Source: Bradyrhizobium manausense (GTDB lineage: Bacteria; Pseudomonadota; Alphaproteobacteria; Rhizobiales; Xanthobacteraceae). Taken from it: a stretch of DNA of 39,947 nt. Under the pieces are notes generated by a model that did not search any database, had not been told where the DNA came from, and saw only the letters and a list, made by a program, of their open reading frames with translations. Each line of letters opens with the position of its first letter. The stretch's first letter is position 1. Below, piece by piece: positions 17,131 through 23,463 of this stretch. The position numbers and the translations under genes are program-made. The DNA is taken from contig NZ_LJYG01000108.1 in assembly GCF_001440035.1 (NCBI RefSeq), positions 290,682-330,628 of the forward strand, given 5' to 3'.

Positions 17131-17469
17131 TCACGCTCCGTATGCTGCAATGACGCCGTCGCCAGAACGGGGACCGCGGGAAGCGAAACCGCGAGCGCGG
17201 CGAACAATCGCCATATCCGCCGCGGAAGCCTGACGCGCGCACTCGGCCGATACCTCGCCACCCCACGCCAGCGGCAGCCTGCCAAGCTCGGTCACGACCA
17301 GATTGCGCTTGACGGCCCAAGGGCGGCGGACCTTGGCGACCACGTACGCGCCGTCCTTGCTGAGCCAAAGCAGGTTGCTATTCGGCAGCGACAGGGCCGC
17401 AGCGGCATCGAACGTCATCGCGACGGCGGCGAACTCGACCGGGGCTGTGAAGTTCGGGCGGCTGGTCAT
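17131..17469 (-). CDS. Hypothetical protein, first gene of the leftward cluster
   Basis: A 112-residue soluble protein starting MTSRPNFTAPVEFAAVAMTF. The ATG at 17469 lies immediately downstream of the inverted-repeat operator at 17481-17515, whereas the longer start at 17526 would include the operator, so 17469 is preferred. The middle part is beta-strand-like (NLLWLSKDGAYVVAKVRRPW). It heads an operon of eleven small genes reading left to 14,920. Function is unknown. Confidence 0.65.
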   Translation of the reverse strand: MTSRPNFTAPVEFAAVAMTFDAAAALSLPNSNLLWLSKDGAYVVAKVRRPWAVKRNLVVTELGRLPLAWGGEVSAECARQASAADMAIVRRARGFASRGPRSGDGVIAAYGA

Positions 17470-17480
17470 GTGGGGGGCTC

Positions 17481-17622
17481 CGTATTTTTCGTATGCATCA
17501 ATTACGAAAAACACGGAAGGCGTCAATATCCGTATGCAACAATTCTCGAAAAGAATTTGGGCGGCCCGGGGGTTGACACGCGAGAATTAGCGTGCAAACG
17601 AGCTTTGTTGTATTCGAGAAAT
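17481..17622. promoter_or_regulatory. Divergent operator/promoter region with repeated sites
   Basis: Between the leftward small-gene operon and the rightward regulator gene. CGTATTTTTCGTA (17481-17493) and TACGAAAAACACG (17503-17515) form an inverted repeat with one mismatch around TGCATCAAT. A second site, CGTATGCAACAATTCTCGAAAA (17531-17552), repeats the GTATGCA...CGAAAA wording of the first. TTCTCGAA (17544-17551) and TTCGAGAA (17614-17621) are inverted to each other. A TTGACA box is at 17573-17578. This is a plausible set of repressor sites, with the neighbouring regulator as the natural candidate protein. Confidence 0.55.
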
Positions 17623-17635
17623 AGGGGCTTTAACG

Positions 17636-17839
17636 GTGGCGGAGAAAAAGAAGGCTCGCGGACGCCCGGACAAAGGGGACGATGCGCTTGTCCCGCTGTC
17701 TTTGCGGGTCACGGCAGCCGAGATTGCCGAGCTTGACGCCATCAGCGCGCAAACCCCGGGGCAGCCGTCGAAGTCCCAGCTTGCACGGGACGCTTTCCGC
17801 GCCGGCCTGCCGCTTCTCAAAAAGGCCGCACGCAAATAG
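17636..17839 (+). CDS. Small ribbon-helix-helix-type DNA-binding protein
   Basis: A 67-residue basic protein: a Lys/Arg/Gly tail (MAEKKKARGRPDKGD), then a strand PLSLRVTAAEIAELDAI and helix-turn-helix-like SKSQLARDAFRAGLPLLKKA. A short beta strand followed by two helices is the CopG/Arc/MetJ plan, which binds DNA as dimers on inverted repeats. The likely target is the repeat region directly upstream, which would make it an autoregulated repressor of the leftward operon. GTG 17636 is used, with AGGGG about ten bases before it. The family call is by pattern only. Confidence 0.65.
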   Translation: MAEKKKARGRPDKGDDALVPLSLRVTAAEIAELDAISAQTPGQPSKSQLARDAFRAGLPLLKKAARK

Positions 17840-17873
17840 CGAGCTTCGCGCTGCCCGGCTCTGCATTGTGGGT

Positions 17874-18088
17874 GCTGTCCTAATTAGGACAGCCGATCTG
17901 GCAGATCAGGACACTTGCGGATCTTCCGGACCGGATGGTGGCTTTGACTTCTCAATCGCCTTGCGGACTTTATGGAGGTCCAAGAATAGCAATGGCGAAT
18001 CTAGCCTGGGCGCTGTCCTAATACGGGCAGCCCCCGCCAAATCTGGTACTGTCCTAATTAGGACACCCGCAGAGGGGGATTAGGACAC
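17874..18088. repeat. Cluster of TGTCCTAATTAGGACA palindromes
   Basis: GCTGTCCTAATTAGGACAGC (17874-17893) is a perfect 20-base palindrome. TGTCCTAATTAGGACA recurs exactly at 18050-18065, and an imperfect copy with arms GCTGTCCTAAT and GGGCAGC is at 18012-18031. Half-sites ATCAGGACA (17905-17913) and ATTAGGACA (18079-18087) also occur. The rest of the 257-base interval between genes holds no supported reading frame. Related half-sites lie at 19,769-19,820. Confidence 0.7.
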
Positions 18089-18089
18089 T

Positions 18090-18115
18090 CCGCTCCCTAA
18101 TGCATCAGGGAGCGG
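18090..18115 (-). terminator. Stem-loop overlapping the stop of the orphan gene
   Basis: CCGCTCCCT (18090-18098) pairs perfectly with AGGGAGCGG (18107-18115). The hairpin spans the TAG stop of the gene at 18097-18651. There is no T-run on the minus strand, so it may protect the 3' end of the message rather than be a classical intrinsic terminator. Confidence 0.45.
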
Positions 18116-18651
18116 AAAAGCATCGAAAGGGAGTCGACCGTCAGGTCCCGATTCTTTTTCAGGTAGTGGCACACGTTGTAGAGGTAGCCGAAGTCGTAAT
18201 CGCGCGGCTTCGGCTCATATGCCCAGCACAGCCGATATGACAGGTCGAAAGCCAGCATCTGATTGTGGAACGATTCGTAGAAGATCGGAAACCGGATCAT
18301 CTGCTGGCTATCACCATAGCTCAAGCCGAGAACCTCGCCCGTCTCGACTTGCTCCAAGGTCCCCCACTGGCTGGCTTCAAATTCAACGTCCGTCACGATG
18401 TCGCTCTTATAGAGGGCGTGAAGCATCGCCCCAGCCCGCTTGTAGTGGTCGGGGTTCTCTGAATCCAACAGAACGGCGTATTGCCGGATATTCTGGCTAA
18501 ATTCGCCGTGCGCGAAAATCACGCGGGCCTTGTCGATGGTGTGCTTACAAGGAAAATCCTGAATTGCCGCAGCGGGCGCCTTTTCAAAGTGCGCCGTCAC
18601 GTAATCCACAAAGAAGCTTTCGTCTTCTAAACTCTTGAAAACACCATTCAT
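18097..18651 (-). CDS. Orphan hypothetical protein (possible cargo gene)
   Basis: A 184-residue soluble protein starting MNGVFKSLEDESFFVDYVTA. It is rich in aromatic residues, for example FPIFYESFHNQMLAFDLSYR and DYDFGYLYNVCHYLKKNRD near the C-terminus. No family is recognised. Composition and codon use look less GC-rich than the phage genes around it, suggesting separate acquisition. ATG 18651 is preferred to 18708 because an intrinsic terminator and a second hairpin lie directly before 18708 and inside the extension. It sits downstream of the 52-residue gene at 18766-18924 on the same strand. A role as a lysogenic cargo gene is a guess from context. Confidence 0.65.
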   Translation of the reverse strand: MNGVFKSLEDESFFVDYVTAHFEKAPAAAIQDFPCKHTIDKARVIFAHGEFSQNIRQYAVLLDSENPDHYKRAGAMLHALYKSDIVTDVEFEASQWGTLEQVETGEVLGLSYGDSQQMIRFPIFYESFHNQMLAFDLSYRLCWAYEPKPRDYDFGYLYNVCHYLKKNRDLTVDSLSMLFRSLMH

Positions 18652-18708
18652 ATCGCAACCCTGCGGCGAATCGGTCGCAGGGATTCCCGCGACCAAGATT
18701 TCTGCCAT

Positions 18709-18738
18709 AAAAAAAGGCCCTGCAGAATGCAAGGCCTT
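18709..18738 (-). terminator. Intrinsic terminator or attenuator between two orphan genes
   Basis: On the minus strand AAGGCC (18738-18733) pairs with GGCCTT (18719-18714), followed by a run of seven T residues. It would stop most transcripts coming from the 52-residue gene upstream. A further hairpin, GGTCGC with GCGACC (18673-18694), lies between it and the start of the next gene. Confidence 0.65.
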
Positions 18739-18765
18739 CTCCGAACTTAGTGCTTGATGGAAGGA

Positions 18766-18924
18766 CTATTTCTTGTCGAAAAATGCGTCCTTGACCACCT
18801 TGAATGCGCTTGGGGCCTCAAGAGGGTCCCGGATCTGGTCATTCAGATAGTTACACGGATACATGCGGACGAAGTCGTCGCCCGCGGGGGTCGGCGCCGG
18901 TGTCTTTTCCGATGTCTTGGCCAT
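18766..18924 (-). CDS. 52-residue hypothetical protein
   Basis: ATG 18924 follows CGGAGCGTGAAC, a good ribosome-binding site. The product starts MAKTSEKTPAPTPAGDDFVR and ends PSAFKVVKDAFFDKK before TAG. The N-terminal part is a disordered Thr/Pro stretch. No family is recognised. It precedes the 184-residue orphan gene, with a terminator hairpin between them, so the second gene may be expressed by read-through. Confidence 0.55.
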   Translation of the reverse strand: MAKTSEKTPAPTPAGDDFVRMYPCNYLNDQIRDPLEAPSAFKVVKDAFFDKK

Positions 18925-19274
18925 GTTCACGCTCCGAATCCTCATCCTCTACCTTCGCAAAAAAGTCTTAACACTTGATTCGCAAAGGAATATGACGCGA
19001 AAGGGGCTTCCTCCGCGTCATCCTGTTGCGAACAGGATACAGACATTTGCCGGGTGGTCAACAAAAAAGGTCTTGACAGCTTACGAATCTGTAATCCCGT
19101 TGTTTTGACAGCAGAATCAAAAACCGTAACCATGCAATCTATGCTTGCGACCATCCTCGCGAGTCAATGCGACTCAAGTAATAAAGTTTCAAAAAATCTT
19201 GGTGTTGCACAGAAGGCTCACGCCAGTACGGTGTACTGACGCTGCCCGTTGGTGTCTGTGATGTAGGTGGCAGT
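18925..19274. other. Gene-free AT-richer interval with repeats
   Basis: This 350-base stretch holds the promoter side of the orphan pair. TTCGCAAA is directly repeated at 18954-18961 and 18979-18986, and a TTGACA box is at 19073-19078. A perfect palindrome, CAGTACGGTGTACTG, is at 19224-19238. GGTGTTGCAC at 19201-19210 could be the outer end of the decayed IS element that follows, since IS1-type ends begin GGTG. A 61-codon frame at 19054-19239 lacks a ribosome-binding site and is not supported. Confidence 0.4.
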
Positions 19275-19525
19275 TCAAACTTTTCCACCATCGATTACGC
19301 GGAAATTACGAGCGACGCGCGCCGGCTTATTCGGCTCCAGCGGCAGCACCGCGTCAATCAGATCCCCAATTGTCCAGACCCGGTCCGCAACGCCAATCGC
19401 GACCGCTGGCGTGGTCCGCAAGGTATCATGGACGCGGCAGAGATTGTAGTGGGCAACGTACAGGCTGACCGCCGCGGCGTGGTTGGTGAGCTTCTTTGAG
19501 AAGCCGTTGGTGAGGCGGGCGAAAG
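19275..19525 (-). pseudogene. C-terminal remnant of an IS1-family transposase
   Basis: Reading the minus strand to the TGA at 19275-19277 gives LTNGFSKKLTNHAAAVSLYV, then AHYNLCRVHDTLRTTPAVAI, GVADRVWTIGDLIDAVLPLE and FRVIDGGKV. This is the C-terminal end of the IS1-type DDE transposases common in Bradyrhizobium, where the AxYNFCRxHxTLRxTPAxAxG block is strongly conserved. Only about 80 residues remain and there is no start or catalytic core, so it cannot be active. It replaces the end of the small gene upstream. Confidence 0.8.
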
Positions 19526-19678
19526 GTTGCCATCAGAATTGGACAAACCTTCGTCGTCCATCCGCTCCTTGAGGTCGGCGGCCTTCTCAACGAAGCGCGC
19601 CGCCACGGCCGGATCGGAACTCGTCTTGGCGAGCTTTAGTAGCGTCGCTGCTACCTCTCGGGTGTTCTTTGTAACCAC
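19358..19678 (-). pseudogene. Truncated small conserved protein running into the IS remnant
   Basis: The frame starts at GTG 19678 after GGGAATGCC and reads MVTKNTREVAATLLKLAKTS, then DPAVAARFVEKAADLKERMD. This resembles a small helical protein of unknown function frequent in Bradyrhizobium. From about 19,535 on, the frame crosses the transposase remnant out of register and becomes Ser/Pro/Thr-rich nonsense, so the native C-terminus has been lost. I infer disruption by the IS element followed by its decay. Confidence 0.6.
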
Positions 19679-20031
19679 GGCATTCCCTACGCACTAAATT
19701 TGCGCAGGTAAGATTCTGGAACAGCCGACTCCGTTCCGAGACTTTGTGCAAAAACGCACACAAGCGATAATCAGGACACTTCCCAGATCAACTTAGGACA
19801 CTGGGCGTCAAATACGGACAGTACCCTTCGCCGTATACGCAAGGTTGCGCGGCGGTTGACTTATTGCCGAGTACCCGGGAAAGTTCGCACTGCCTTTTGA
19901 GCGTGGCGGCTTCAGGTTGGTTGGTTGGAAACAGGACGGCGGTGGCCCGGATGTACGGTCGCCGCCGTTCTGCTTTCCGGCGGCCTGCACTACGGCCCTT
20001 TCCACCGGATGTCCCCGCGGAGCGGCCTTTT
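19679..20031. other. Interval with TGTCC-type half-sites and no supported gene
   Basis: It contains ATCAGGACAC (19770-19779), ACTTAGGACAC (19791-19801) and AATACGGACAG (19811-19821), all similar to the palindromes at 17,874-18,088, and a GTATAC box at 19833-19838. A 75-codon TTG-started frame at 19808-20035 is Pro/Gly-rich and not supported. Confidence 0.45.
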
Positions 20032-20928
20032 TCAATCCTCCGCCCCTCCCCGCGCCATCGCAGCCAACTCCGGCGGGATGGGAACGCCCGCCTCCGTCAG
20101 CCGGTCAATGGTCATACGCGCAGCTCGCGGGCTCAATAGCCTGGGTGCGCCCGGTGCGGCGTCGCGCGGCGGCCTAACGCACTCCGGCGGCGGCTCTCCG
20201 ATCCATTTCACTTCGCCACGCTCAACGGCAGCTCGCAGCCTGTCAGCGTGACGCTGTGCCGGCGACGCGGGCTTGGACGCTGGCAACGACACAAGCGCGG
20301 GCGAGTGGGCTGAGGAAAAAAGGCCGCGTTGTTCGATAATTTCCGCGCTGATAATCACTGCGGAAATCTGAAGCAGCTTGCGCTGAAGGCGTTGCAACGA
20401 ACCAAAGTCGTCCTCGCCATCTCCGAAATCGCCCTGAAGCCGCACGACCAACCGGCACGCCGCCGTATGCAGCACGTTCCATTCCGAATGCATCCGCGCA
20501 ACTGGCGACAGCGCGAGCGCAAGCGCGTCGGCGGCGTAGAGCGCGGATGCGTGCGGGTCTTCCGCAAGTTTGGCGCTCGCGCGGAGGGCCTGAACATAGC
20601 GCGCGTGACAGAACGTCGGCGCGTGTTCCCAAGCGGGAATGCACCCGAACACTTCAAGCACGAAATCGGAGACCGGCGGCAGCTCGCGCACGACGGTGCT
20701 GCGGTCCTCGACGATCGCAACCGGCAGCGCGTCACCGCGTTGGTCCCTCGCCGCTTCGCGTTGAGCGGCTGCGGCTTCGCGCTGTTGCAAGTCAGCCCGC
20801 GCCGCTTCGGCGAGCGCGTCACGATACGCAAACTGCTCGGTGGTCAGCGGCCGGCGCTTGGTGAGCGGCGCGGACTTCTCGCGGCGATACTGGGCAAACT
20901 TGACGGCAGCTTCCGCGTACGCGGTCAT
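20032..20928 (-). CDS. Hypothetical phage protein
   Basis: A 298-residue soluble protein starting MTAYAEAAVKFAQYRREKSA. Residues about 35-65 are a charged, glutamine-rich helix (ARADLQQREAAAAQREAARD). The middle holds an aromatic and alanine-rich helical domain (FGCIPAWEHAPTFCHARYVQ, MHSEWNVLHTAACRLVVRLQ), and the C-terminus is Pro-rich, ending PELAAMARGGAED. No family is recognised. It is read leftward from a control region shared with the rightward gene at 21,122. Its position next to helicase and primase genes suggests an early replication-associated role, which is inference. Confidence 0.65.
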   Translation of the reverse strand: MTAYAEAAVKFAQYRREKSAPLTKRRPLTTEQFAYRDALAEAARADLQQREAAAAQREAARDQRGDALPVAIVEDRSTVVRELPPVSDFVLEVFGCIPAWEHAPTFCHARYVQALRASAKLAEDPHASALYAADALALALSPVARMHSEWNVLHTAACRLVVRLQGDFGDGEDDFGSLQRLQRKLLQISAVIISAEIIEQRGLFSSAHSPALVSLPASKPASPAQRHADRLRAAVERGEVKWIGEPPPECVRPPRDAAPGAPRLLSPRAARMTIDRLTEAGVPIPPELAAMARGGAED

Positions 20929-20987
20929 GGGTTTCTTTCAAATCATAGCGCCCTAGTCTCTCCCGGCCCGCCTGTTAAATCAACATC

Positions 20988-21059
20988 CCTGTTTTGCACG
21001 GTACCCGCGAAAAAGCCTATAAAAACAGGGGGATTTGTGATTTCGTGTACAGCGTATAC
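20988..21059 (+). promoter_or_regulatory. Promoter with flanking inverted repeat and GTGTAC/GTATAC operator
   Basis: TTGCAC (20994-20999), an 18-base spacer and TATAAA (21018-21023) form a good sigma-70-type promoter reading right. CCCTGTTTT (20988-20996) and AAAACAGGG (21022-21030) are perfect inverted repeats overlapping both boxes. Downstream, GTGTACAGCGTATAC (21045-21059) matches sites near 27,063 and 33,740. Confidence 0.6.
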
Positions 21060-21121
21060 TTGACCGGCGGGCGACAATGTCGGTAGGTTGCCCTTCCTGC
21101 CGACAGCATGGAGCAAGATGC

Positions 21122-21280
21122 ATGAAGCGCACAACCGCGAGCCCCCCCGACAACGCTGGGTCCCCTTTCCTCCCCGCGACGCCTGCACCTGCCCTACCAC
21201 CTGGTCAAGAGTGGTTCACGCCCGGCGAAGTCGCAAAGCTGTTCCCGGCGCCAGCAGAGCCTAAGAAGTTCGCAGCCTGA
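21122..21280 (+). CDS. 52-residue protein with partial HTH-like motif
   Basis: ATG 21122 is preceded by GGAGCAAGATGC. The N-terminal part is a Pro/Ala-rich disordered stretch. The C-terminus reads EWFTPGEVAKLFPAPAEPKK, where FTPGEVAKLF is the usual opening of MerR/excisionase-type helix-turn-helix domains, but the protein ends where the rest of that domain should be. It may be a trimmed regulator or use the helix for protein contacts. It is the only rightward gene in this stretch, driven by the promoter at 20,994, and faces the helicase gene across a terminator. Confidence 0.5.
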   Translation: MKRTTASPPDNAGSPFLPATPAPALPPGQEWFTPGEVAKLFPAPAEPKKFAA

Positions 21281-21318
21281 CGCTGTCAGCACTGCGGCAA
21301 CCCTGCGCCAAGAAAGAA

Positions 21319-21344
21319 CCCCGGCAGCGCCATCGTTGCCGGGG
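21319..21344. terminator. Stem-loop between converging genes
   Basis: CCCCGGCA (21319-21326) pairs with TGCCGGGG (21337-21344), with a 10-base loop. It lies between the rightward 52-residue gene and the end of the leftward helicase gene. The following T content is low (GTCGTCGTTT), so its strength as a terminator is uncertain. Confidence 0.5.
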
Positions 21345-21352
21345 GTCGTCGT

Positions 21353-22573
21353 TTAGCGGGTCAGGTCCAGCGCCCTAGCCGGCAGAAAAATGAGCTCCTG
21401 TTTCGCACGGGTTAGTGCTGTGTAGACGGCCCTCGCGTAGTCCGGCGGGCCGCCTTCGCTGCATACAACCACGACACGCGGCCACTCACTGCCTTGCGCT
21501 TTGTGAATTGTGCGAGCCCAACCCCACGACGCGAACACCGGGCCGTGCGGTTCTTTCAGCAGCTCAATCTCGGCAGTAGGGTCGCCGCGGTTCGCGCGCT
21601 TCACCCGCTCCCAATGCGCCTTGATCGCGTTGCGGTCGGGGTTCTGCACGGCGGTAAGCAGCCGCAGTCCCTTGGTGCTGGACGGAATGTCGGTGCCGTT
21701 GATGATGCCGGCAGCCCGCACGTTGTCGCGGGCGGTTACCAGCTCGTCAGGCAGCCCCAGCGGCACGGCGCGCGGCTTCAGGAAGTCGTTTATCGCGTCA
21801 CAGAGCGCGCGGGTGTCGCACAGGAACACGTCACTGCGCTGAGGACGGTACTTCGTCACGCCGTCCCAATACTGCACGGCCTCCGTGGTCAGGCGGCAGT
21901 GTTGTAAGGTCCCGCCATTGCGCACGTAGTATGCGGCCTGCACGATCGCGCTGCCGGCGGCTTGCCGGTGAACCTGCGTGAGCAACAAATCCGGCTGTAT
22001 AACCCACGGGCTGTCTTCGACCGGTTGAAGTTGCCCCGGGTCGCCGAACGTGACGATGCGCAGATGGTACAGTCGAGCGGTCTTCTCCAAGTCAGAGCCG
22101 ATGCGCGCACCGACCATGCTGCTTTCATCCACGACGATAAGGCGCTTATTCGCAAGGTCCGCGTCCTTCAACACCCACTCCAGCGTTTCGCCGTCGTCAT
22201 CGCGGGCGACGACCTTCGGGACGCCGTAAATGATGCCGTGGATGGACGACGCGTCAGGGAATCCTTTCTTGCGCAGCACGAGCGCGGCCTTCCACGTCGG
22301 AGCCACCACAGCCACGTCATCCATTGTCAGACCCAAGCGAGCCACGAGCGGCATGATGATTGAGGTCTTGCCGGTGCCCGCGAGCCCGCCAATTGACAGC
22401 CGCAGCATGTCGGAGCGTGAGTGCCACCAATAGGCAGCGTTGCTGACGACGTGCTCTTGGTCGGGCGAGAGCACTAGCGGCGGAAGAGGAGGTGGTGGTG
22501 GTGCGAAACCGGATGGGGAGAAGCCCGAAGGCGCGGGTGCTGTAGCCCAAGGCAGTCGTGAAAGGTCGTCCAT
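21353..22573 (-). CDS. RecD/Dda-like superfamily 1 DNA helicase
   Basis: A 406-residue ATP-dependent helicase. Walker A is GGLAGTGKTS at about residues 62-71; Walker B is LIVVDESSMVG near residue 150; motif III is TFGDPGQLQPVED. The C-terminal motifs are TIHKAQGSEW (about 355) and VYTALTRAKQEL (about 383). This is the compact Dda/RecD2-like layout (AAA_30 plus UvrD_C_2) used by phages for 5'-3' unwinding at replication forks. The N-terminus is a Pro-rich linker (residues 10-35). ATG 22573 follows GGAGTACAGCGCT; an in-frame TTG at 22642 is less likely. It lies downstream of the primase/ATPase gene in the leftward replication cluster. Confidence 0.85.
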   Translation of the reverse strand: MDDLSRLPWATAPAPSGFSPSGFAPPPPPLPPLVLSPDQEHVVSNAAYWWHSRSDMLRLSIGGLAGTGKTSIIMPLVARLGLTMDDVAVVAPTWKAALVLRKKGFPDASSIHGIIYGVPKVVARDDDGETLEWVLKDADLANKRLIVVDESSMVGARIGSDLEKTARLYHLRIVTFGDPGQLQPVEDSPWVIQPDLLLTQVHRQAAGSAIVQAAYYVRNGGTLQHCRLTTEAVQYWDGVTKYRPQRSDVFLCDTRALCDAINDFLKPRAVPLGLPDELVTARDNVRAAGIINGTDIPSSTKGLRLLTAVQNPDRNAIKAHWERVKRANRGDPTAEIELLKEPHGPVFASWGWARTIHKAQGSEWPRVVVVCSEGGPPDYARAVYTALTRAKQELIFLPARALDLTR

Positions 22574-22737
22574 AGCGCTGTACTCCGCGAAGACGAAGCC
22601 GCGAGCCGACGTCAACAGTGCCGGGTCTCGTGCCTCAGTCAAGTTGCGGAACGTGCAGCGCGCTCTCGCTGTCGTTTCCTTGCCGTTGTTGGTACCACGT
22701 CGCGAAACACTCGCAAGTCCGGCGACACGATTTATTT

Positions 22738-23067
22738 TTACCCGAAGCCTCTGGGCTCGACGCCGACATTATCGGTCAGCATCTTCACGGCTTTTGGCGT
22801 GACCGACCAACGCAGTCCGCGGTACGTTCTGTACCGCTTGACGTTGCGGGGGCGCATGCTGTTGAGCCACTTCTCGAAATTGCCGAAGCGCCCGAACATG
22901 TCGCGGATGCTGCTGAGCTTGCGCCATGCGTCGCCAGCGTCGAAGGTGTCGCATCCCTTAGAAATGGGTACGAGCAATCGCAGTATCGGGGCGTCCCACG
23001 GCAAAATTCCGTGTGGCTCCACGGGCATCGCCATCAGCTCGCGCGCCGTTTTGGGTTTGCGAAGCAT
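22738..23067 (-). CDS. Hypothetical protein with RDxxGxFGNxExWL motif
   Basis: A 109-residue basic protein. The segment SSIRDMFGRFGNFEKWLNSM, followed by RWSVTPKAVKML, resembles FVRDTLGNFGNIEDWLRDQS and FRITPSTAF in the phage protein at 30,059-30,544. The predicted order (helix, FGNxExWL helix, two strands) looks like a small winged-helix-type fold, by inference. Family is unknown. It lies between the helicase and a second unknown gene (4-base gap), so it is probably part of the replication operon. Confidence 0.65.
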   Translation of the reverse strand: MLRKPKTARELMAMPVEPHGILPWDAPILRLLVPISKGCDTFDAGDAWRKLSSIRDMFGRFGNFEKWLNSMRPRNVKRYRTYRGLRWSVTPKAVKMLTDNVGVEPRGFG

Positions 23068-23071
23068 TGTC

Positions 23072-23452
23072 TTAGTCCTTCACAAAATCGGAAACCGCGC
23101 TGTTGCTCGCGGTCACGAGCGCGCGCTTCATCTCGCGAATGCGCGGATAAAACCCGAAGTGCTTGAACGTGATTGCGCAGCACAGTGACGCGGCGTCGGT
23201 CTTGGTCTTCGGCACGGTTTGCTTGCCGTCGCGGGTGCGGAGCACGAACAACGCGCCGCCAGCACCGTACTTGTGGACCGTGGCGCCGAATAGCCGCAGC
23301 GCAGTCAACGCGTTGGCCTCGCTGTCGGGCACGATATTGCCATTGACGCCGCGTTCCCATGGATCAAACAGCGCAAGCAACTCAGCTTCAGTTTTGAATT
23401 TCATCGGCGTCACGAGGGGCACGGCGTTCTCGGTGGTCGTGTGATTGATCAT
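23072..23452 (-). CDS. Hypothetical protein in replication operon
   Basis: A 126-residue protein starting MINHTTTENAVPLVTPMKFK at ATG 23452, with GAGGACGCCCGCA before it; the longer start at 23590 overlaps the ATPase gene. Middle: ANALTALRLFGATVHKYGAG, GALFVLRTRDGKQTVPKTKT; C-terminus: FYPRIREMKRALVTASNSAV. Possibly a small nucleic-acid-binding protein, but no family is recognised. Confidence 0.6.
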   Translation of the reverse strand: MINHTTTENAVPLVTPMKFKTEAELLALFDPWERGVNGNIVPDSEANALTALRLFGATVHKYGAGGALFVLRTRDGKQTVPKTKTDAASLCCAITFKHFGFYPRIREMKRALVTASNSAVSDFVKD

Positions 23453-23463
23453 TGCGGGCGTCC

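Noticed and set aside
19054..19239. 61-codon rightward frame
   Set aside because: GTG start with no ribosome-binding site, no motif, and the region holds repeats and a likely IS end.
19808..20035. 75-codon leftward frame with TTG start
   Set aside because: Pro/Gly-rich, no ribosome-binding site, no recognisable feature.
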